DNA of 64,000 nucleotides from Amorphophallus konjac (lineage: Eukaryota > Streptophyta > Magnoliopsida > Alismatales > Araceae), in the NCBI GenBank assembly GCA_022559845.1, contig CM040123.1, positions 298,270,642 through 298,334,641 of the forward strand, written 5' to 3'. This document shows, in pieces, positions 57,980-64,000 of this stretch (positions within the stretch are counted from its first letter, which is position 1; every line of letters begins with the position of its first letter). Made by a program: the position numbers and the translations under genes. The notes beneath the pieces are model-generated. The model was not told the DNA's origin. It did no database searches and saw nothing but the letters and a program-made list of their open reading frames with translations.

Positions 57980-60242
57980 TATCCGCCAAAGAAAAAGGGA
58001 TGGCCAAAGCTCAGTCAGTCCCTCCGAAGCCCAGTACTACTACCTCCGTCAGGGAAGAAGACAATGATCCCACAAGGATTCTCTTCCCTAGGTATGTGGA
58101 TTTTGATGACCACAAGATGCTTGAGTCTTTTCCTGAACTACTGCCGTTATTTGAGTTCCAAGGATGGCGACGGTTTATGTTCGATCATAGGGTATACTAC
58201 CTATTTTTGGTTCAGCAGTTCTACAAGAACTTATTTTTTGATGAAAATAAGAAAGTCCTTCGGACTGAGGTCAAGGGGGTCTCCATCAAGCTTACAGCCA
58301 AGCTTCTTCATAGGACTTTACACATACCCCAGGAGGGGGAAATAGAATCTGATGTTCAGATTGACTTGTCAGTCGCCTATACCATTCTGATAGGAAAGCC
58401 TTGAGACCCTCAGAATGCTACCCAACTACTTGTCAAATCCTTTGACACAAACTGGTTTCCCCCTTTACAGTGACTTCTGCATCACATTTTTACTACCATG
58501 ATTACCCCACAAGGGGGTGGCCAAAGCAGACTTACTAAGACACAAAGATTCATTTTTTACTATCTGTTCAACAATTACCATGTTTGTCTTCCAGAGATTA
58601 TGCTCCAGGTTATGGATAGTTGCACTCTCAACCGGCGTAGCCTGCCTTATGCCGCACACCTTACTGCCATTTTTCAGAAGGTTGGCATTCCTCTTGCTCA
58701 TGAAAAGTCCATCACTATTCCATGGAGTAATGTCTACACCATGAGGTTCATAGAAAATTACATGCACTTTAAAAGGGAAGGTGAAAAAATGGTCAGGAAT
58801 CTATCTTGACATCTACCTAACCCTCCAGAATAGCCATCTCCACAGGCACAGCCTGCACAGAAATAGCATGCACAGGCACAGCCTGCACAGGATTAGCCAG
58901 CACAGGACCAGCCTGCTTTAGATGCACAGTTAGATCAGCATGAAGAAATGTTCCTTGCAGATATCCACTTTGAGCAGGCCCCTCAGCAGCAACAGTCTGC
59001 AGATCCCATGGACCAGCCTGGGATGATGATGGCTTTTGGCATCCAACCCCCTCTGTCTCCGGACAATGATCCTAGAGTGTTTAGTGCTAGGGATGCCCCT
59101 CTTGAATTTCATATCGAGGCCTCCACCTCACAAGGTCCTGCTTTTGTTGCCATTGGCAGTCTTATGGATATTCATCCCGCCCTTATTCAATTTCTCACTG
59201 CCCAATTTGGAAGTATGAATTCCTTCTTTCATCAAATCAGTCTGCAAGTGGATAGAATTGAAGCCAGACAACTTCACTTTGAGTAAGTCCAAACCAGCAG
59301 ATAGGCAAAATTTGTGCACGACAAACATCAGTCTGATGAAAGGTTGACAAGCTTTATGAACTCCATGATAAATGTGTGTGAACGAGACGGGAGAATCATG
59401 AGAAGACTACGAGAGATCAACACTGAAACCCAGGAGAAAACTACTGAAATGGTCATGCATGCCTATGACATCGAGAAGATCAAGGTAATCTCAACATTAA
59501 GTGTTCCAAACTGATGGATTCATCCAATCAGCTAGCTAAACAAGTGGCTGGCGCAACTACATCCATCAGAGCTCAAGTGGCTGGCGCAACTACATCCATC
59601 AGTGCACATGTGACTGCAGAGACCAACAGATCTATTGATGCCACCTCCAATCTGGAGAGAATAGTAAATGGTACTACTTCTCGACTGCTGGATGCCTCCC
59701 AACGGATGAAAGGGAAGATGTACTCTGACTGCAACAAACTACTGGATGCCTCCTCCAAGCTTGCAGAAACTGTCCACACAGACACAACTCGCACAGTCAA
59801 CAACACCACCAAAGCTGAGGCCAAAATGGATGTAGTGTATAGAAAATTGGATATGGTCGATATTGAAATCTTGGAACTCATTCGACTACATAAAGCTCAA
59901 CTCCAACCAGCCCTACAGGATGCAGGTGATGAATGGTGTCCTCCTCCTCAAACAGAAGCCACCTCTTCTCGTTTTCCACTACAAGGCTCCCAACAGAGGG
60001 CTGAAACAGAATACATCTATGAAATGATTCATGGCTAGCTCAAGGACATCAAGGAAAATATCAAGTCTTTGCACCAGTTTGTCAGACAAAGGGATAAGCA
60101 GCTAACTCAGAGGGTTGACTCTCTAGCAACAGCAATCTCTCACATGCAACACGACTTCCAAGAGGCACAGATCCTTCACTTTACAAGTTCTAGCTCCATG
60201 CCTCCACCACAACAGCCTCCTCCTTCACCCCCTCGTTGCTGA
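57980..60242 (+). pseudogene. Envelope-like protein of the copia element, C-terminal part
   Basis: From MAKAQSVPPK at 58000 the frame reads a domain with FPRYVDFDDHKMLESFPEL and FQGWRRFMFDHRVYYLFLV. This is like the plant transposon-associated domain found downstream of pol in SIRE and Athila elements. It continues past a stop at 58402 with a helical region (58498-58809), a PAQAQPAQ-type Gln/Pro repeat (58840-58920) and an acidic region with FEQAPQQQQ. After a frame change near 59500 a long Thr/Ser/Asn-rich coiled coil follows (59514-60038) with two 33-base repeats at its start, and a Pro-rich end. At least six stops and one frameshift disable it. No fusion or receptor function is shown for such plant proteins; the 'envelope' name rests on position and general architecture. 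Confidence 0.68.
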
Positions 60243-60580
60243 TAACAAAGGGAGAAAAGTACTGAAGGCCTTCTAAGAAGACAAGCATCATCAAGCATCA
60301 AGCATGTAGTTAACTTTTTCATCTAGTTTTTGCTAGTTTTTGCATTTAGATTTGCAATGCAATTGCTTGAGCACACATCTTTGCTTGATCTGTACAAAAC
60401 CATGGTTGATCAATGAAACAAGCTTTTTGTTGTGTTGTTGAAAATGATATATGTTAAAAAAGGCTAACATTCAGTTGTTGTGTGAATGGATGAATCTCAC
60501 TTGGTTGATGGCTCCTCAAACCAATTTGATTGTAATGCTATATGAATGCTTGGATATAATGATTCATGGTTGCCATCATC

Positions 60581-60594
60581 AAAAAGAGAGAGAA
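60581..60594 (+). other. Polypurine tract of the copia element
   Basis: AAAAAGAGAGAGAA directly precedes the TGTTGTGTCC start of the 3' LTR. Confidence 0.9.
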
Positions 60595-61929
60595 TGTTGT
60601 GTCCCCTGGTTTTGATGATAATAGATCATAAATCATTAATAGATAATTGAGGAATATCTAACATATTTTGGCTTGATGAATTGACTAAACTAGTGCAAGA
60701 AAACTTCTCTAAGTGATGTCTCAACATAGCCTAATGATGTCCTGACACATCTAGAAGAAAATGTGTTGAATCTCCAACGTTTGAGCTCTGACATAAAAAG
60801 AATGTGTCGACACATCTGACCCATGTCTCGACACCTCCAGAAGAAATCAAGCTGAAGCTGTTCTGTCTGGCCTCTGGACTCACCGATGTCTCGACACACT
60901 AAGTAAAAAGTGTCGATACATTCGTATGATAATCTCTACACATGGCGCTCTTGTGTCGACACCTTCATGCGATAATTCTGTACATGGCTCACATGTCTCG
61001 ACACCATTTGGTGTTGTCTCGACACAGTCATGGTGTCATCGCGGAGCGAAGCACATATGTCCCGGCACAGCACTATGGATGTCTCGACACATCTGCCATG
61101 GGTCTTCAAGACATTCACTAGATGTCCCGACACACTGGGTGTAAAGTGTTGACACATCAATGTTCAACCAGAATGATTTTGAAACTGGCAGAAGCTCTCT
61201 TCAAGGTTTTTAATGGGATGTCTCGACACACTGAGAGAAAAGTGTTGACACATTTGGTTCGACCAGAACGGATCTGAATCCGACGGAAGCTGTCTTCAAG
61301 ATCCGGAACTTAACCCAGAGGATCCGTTTGCTCTAGAAAGAGCCATCAAAGTACTACCTTGTTAGAGGACTGTGTCTTGGCAGAGATATCATCTGAAGAA
61401 GATCGTACCTTTGCTGCTATGGTCTCCTACCTACCCACATATCTGCAGACTTGATAGAAAAGGAGTCAACTATGCAAATGGAAGTAAATCAAATAATATG
61501 GATATGAAATTCTGGGTGTTGCTTGATAAGTGGACAACGTTGGTGTCGCCCCAAGACACCAATATATGAGGAGCATGGCTCCAGTTCAAAAAAAGTGGCA
61601 TCCAAGCAAGCAAGAGGAAAATGAAAAGCTGGAAGACATGCTGATGAAGCTACACTCCTTCCTGATGCTGTATGTGTGAGTGCAACAAGAAGAAGATGAT
61701 CCTCTTCCTCACGACAAGAGATCTTTTTGCAAGCAGAAAGGTTTCGTAAAGCTCCGTCCAGAACCATTGAAAGCTTAAAGCTGATCATCTTTCTTTCTCA
61801 AGGGTTATGGTGAAGATTCAAGAAGAAGAAGAAGAAAGCCAAGGAGCTCTCAAGCTCTTTTCCAGACAAGAGACTTCTTTCTCATTGTGCTTCTTACGAC
61901 ACTCTGTCTGGCTAGTTCTTTTTCAGTTT
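60595..61929 (+). repeat. 3' LTR of the copia element, truncated by the next insertion
   Basis: The first 1335 bp of the LTR match 33737-34260 and 36479 to about 37285. It stops at TTCAGTTT, where the left copy continues GCATTTC; a new TG...start follows at 61930. It holds an uninterrupted version of the site used by the solo LTR in the left copy. Confidence 0.9.
60716..61256. repeat. Dense TGTCNCGACAC / GTGTCGACAC motif array in the copia U3
   Basis: About fifteen near-palindromic 11-12-base motifs such as TGTCTCGACAC, TGTCCCGACAC and TGTCGACACA occur in 540 bp, unevenly spaced. The left LTR has the same set (33858-34235, 36481-36612), and the 54-bp array after pol has two per unit. Confidence 0.9.
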
Positions 61930-64000
61930 TGTAGCACCCTGTCTTTTTCTACTATAATATTTCCACATAAATTAATTATTTATTGGCTCAACTTCAAAAG
62001 AAATTATTAAAATTCTGGAAAAATATGAAACTAGTGTAAAATTGAATTTGTAATAACTTTGTCTTCAGGTAAGAGCCCAAAATAAAATTCGTATAGGCCC
62101 AATTTCACGTTTTTAGTAGTTTTTCATGGGTTAGAAGACCTAGTTTAACCAACACAATTTGGGCCCAATTCTAGCCCAATTGTGCTCCCATTCAAGCCAA
62201 ACCCTAGCCCATTGATAGGTCTTTACTTTCTCTTCGAAAACCCTAACTCTAGATGCTTCTATCGGCGGCGGCGGCGGTGGATTAGAACCTTATCCAAAGT
62301 TTTCACCAGAATTTATTCATAGGACTCTTCAACCAAATTCGATCTCTTGGAGTCCTTATAGGTTCTATTTATAGAGGGCTTTCGACACCTTAGAACCCTA
62401 TTTGCACCAGCAACAGGCGGCGGGACCGATCGTGATCGGACGAGGGAGAATTTGGGCGTTCTAGGAGCGGTACCTAGGGTTCCGACGACCCCTCTTCTTC
62501 ATCCTTCTTTCCTTCAAGCAAAGTTAGGTGTCTCTCAGGCCAAATAGAAATCTAATAATACTGTATTGTGCGTCTCCATGAGCTCTTTCTTTTGATACCT
62601 AATTGCCCAATTCTCGTTCATCATGCTGTTCGAATTTCACATTTTACTCCGAGGTGTATAAAAAGGGCAACTTTCATGATTTTTAGTTAAAGATTGAATC
62701 TTGTTGTGTTAGATCTAAATCAAAGCATGCTATTTTATATGAATTTTTACGCTCTTTCGAATGGTAGCATTTTCCCTAATTTTTATTCATTCTATCATGA
62801 GCAATCAAAGTTTTAGTGTAATATGTCGAAGTTCATCGTCGGCGGGTTCCAGGTCATGTGACGCATCTTCCAGAGGCCGTTACAGCCTGACGGTCGCATG
62901 ACAGACCGTCACATGAGCCTGACGGCCCCACGACAGACTGTCACATGCCCCTGTGTTTTAAAATTTTGAAATTTTAATCTATTTATTTTCTGGTACGTAA
63001 TGCACCTACTATAGAGCGTTACATGCTTGTAACGCCCCTTCTTTAGACCGTCACGTTCTCCTGACAGTGTTTTTTTTTAACTATTGCTTATGCATTTTTA
63101 AAACCAGAAACTTGCTATGTTAGTATGACATCTTGATCTATAAGCAAGGCAGAACGTGATGTTAATATTGTATTATGATCATAAACATAAAATTTTCATT
63201 GTGTACATGAAAGATGTTAGAAAATCCTAAGTTTAATGATCATGAAGAATTTGATAAAAACCCTTAGTTAACACTTGTATAAATTTTGATTTATGTAAGA
63301 TATATATTTGATCTTAGCTTTATTGTTTGACAGTCATGCCACTCCGGTGGGATTGATTGACCGCACCGCTTTGGTTTCCGTGTTTATTAGCCTCAATTCT
63401 TGTAATAGATGGGACTCTCTGCCGGATATTCCTTCCGTCGGACTAGGACCACTATTATGAGACCTCCGTAAGACCCCGTGAGCCTGGGATTCCCACTAGG
63501 ACGCCGAGCATGTTGTACCCTAAAGACCTGAACCCATGAACGTGGTTTGAATCGTGTTTTTGGACCAGCTCAAATTAAACTGGTCTGTGTCCTGTAACGG
63601 CCCACGATTGGACCGTCACAGCAACGTAACGGCCCTGTGTACGACCGTCACGTTCCTATAACGGCCCTATTATAGACCGTCACAGATAAGATAGTAAGAA
63701 GGTTTTTTTTTGTTTTATCATCATGAAGTAGTTATCAAGGTTGGCCTTGAACTGTGAGATTATGTGAAATTCTTGTTTACATCCTTATTACCTAAAGACT
63801 CATAGTCTTTCTACTTGATGTCATTCTAATTTTGTTGGAATTTCTCTTGATCTTAGAAGTAAGTTCGTGAGCTTAACCTTGGAACTCTTGGCCATTAATG
63901 TGATGAATGTCTAGACTAGGATCATTTATCCAAACCTTCAATGCCAACGCATCATAAAGGGCCGGTCTGGTCTTGGGAGGAGCGCCCGAAAGTACTTGTG
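61930..64000 (+). mobile_element. Start of another LTR retrotransposon (partial, runs off the window)
   Basis: TGTAGCACCCTGTC begins abruptly inside the copia LTR after agttt. No coding frame is seen in 2 kb, so this is most likely a long LTR. It holds a (GGC)n run near 62264-62280, a TATA-like TATTTATAG near 62367, GTTACG/CCGTCAC palindrome clusters, and a block at 63420-63520 shared with 1340-1447. Family is probably gypsy; the other LTR and target duplicate are outside the window. Confidence 0.65.
62870..63690. repeat. Dispersed AACGGCCC...GACCGTCAC palindromic pairs
   Basis: Arms like TAACGGCCC or CTGACGGCCC are followed after about 8-14 bases by GACCGTCAC or GACTGTCAC. Pairs are clustered at 62870-62955, 62995-63070 and 63590-63690, at least seven in all. 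Each can fold as a short hairpin. Confidence 0.75.

Larger units (their letters stand above)
33737..61929 (+). mobile_element. SIRE/Maximus-type Ty1/copia retrotransposon, degenerate, expanded by nested insertions
   Basis: LTRs start TGTTGTGTCCCC at 33737 and 60595. The left LTR is followed by an initiator-Met-tRNA primer site and the right one preceded by AAAAAGAGAGAGAA. Gag, protease, integrase, RT and RNase H lie in the copia order (integrase before RT). A long downstream region encodes an envelope-like protein with a plant transposon-associated domain, a Gln/Pro-repeat stretch and a coiled coil, as in SIRE elements. Insertions at 34261-36473, 45303-57974 and 61930 onward account for much of its 28-kb span. 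The 3' LTR is cut by the last of these, so the right target duplicate lies outside the window. Confidence 0.9.

Noticed and set aside
1..64000. tRNA, rRNA and known small-RNA genes
   Set aside because: I saw no cloverleaf with A and B boxes and no rRNA-like sequence; tRNA-like matches are only the primer binding sites.

Overview
The window is a piece of a large-genome flowering-plant nucleus made almost entirely of nested LTR retrotransposons. The evidence is plant-type Ty3/gypsy lineages (Tat/Retand with a second RNase H, an Ogre-like gag relic, Tekay/Del-like LTRs with TGTGACGACCC starts), a plant Ty1/copia element of SIRE/Maximus type with an envelope-like downstream region, initiator-Met-tRNA primer binding sites, 5-bp target duplications and a GT-AG intron. 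I cannot name the species. No intact host gene is visible. The only host-like coding sequence is a pair of inverted SNF2-helicase fragments at 33.3-33.65 kb. Left third (1-19.96 kb): an old Ogre/Tat-like relic (1-1452, resuming at 14.79 kb with a broken gag at 15.3-17.8 kb). It is split by a minus-strand, non-coding LTR element (1453-14789) with about 2.96-kb LTRs, and that element is itself split by a 4.26-kb apparent solo LTR (5629-9886) full of tandem repeats. Middle (19.965-31.087 kb): a young, nearly complete Tat/Retand gypsy element with a perfect gggct target duplication and LTRs about 99% identical. Its gag-protease-RT-RNase H-second RNase H-integrase frame is interrupted by one TGA, and a long antisense gene lies between integrase and 3' LTR, best read as two exons joined across a 76-nt intron. 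Then (31.1-33.7 kb) come AT-rich DNA with a CACTA-like end, microsatellites and the SNF2 inverted repeat. Right half (33.737 kb to the end): a SIRE-type copia element stretched to over 28 kb by three later insertions plus one nested inside one of these. A 2.2-kb solo LTR (target ttcac) sits in its 5' LTR. A 12.7-kb minus-strand array LTR-400 bp-LTR-400 bp-LTR (target acggc) sits in its envelope-like region, and the right-hand LTR of that array carries a further 2.28-kb solo LTR (target ttcga). Another LTR element starts at 61930 inside the copia 3' LTR and runs off the window. The copia polyprotein is dead: in-frame stops, small frameshifts and lost catalytic residues. Most interesting points: the three-LTR array whose middle LTR looks like an unequal-crossover mosaic; the SNF2 inverted repeat, which could make a hairpin RNA; the spliced antisense gene of the Tat element; and dense arrays of short palindromes in the LTRs of several unrelated families. 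All calls come from reading the sequence by eye; identities and counts are hand estimates.
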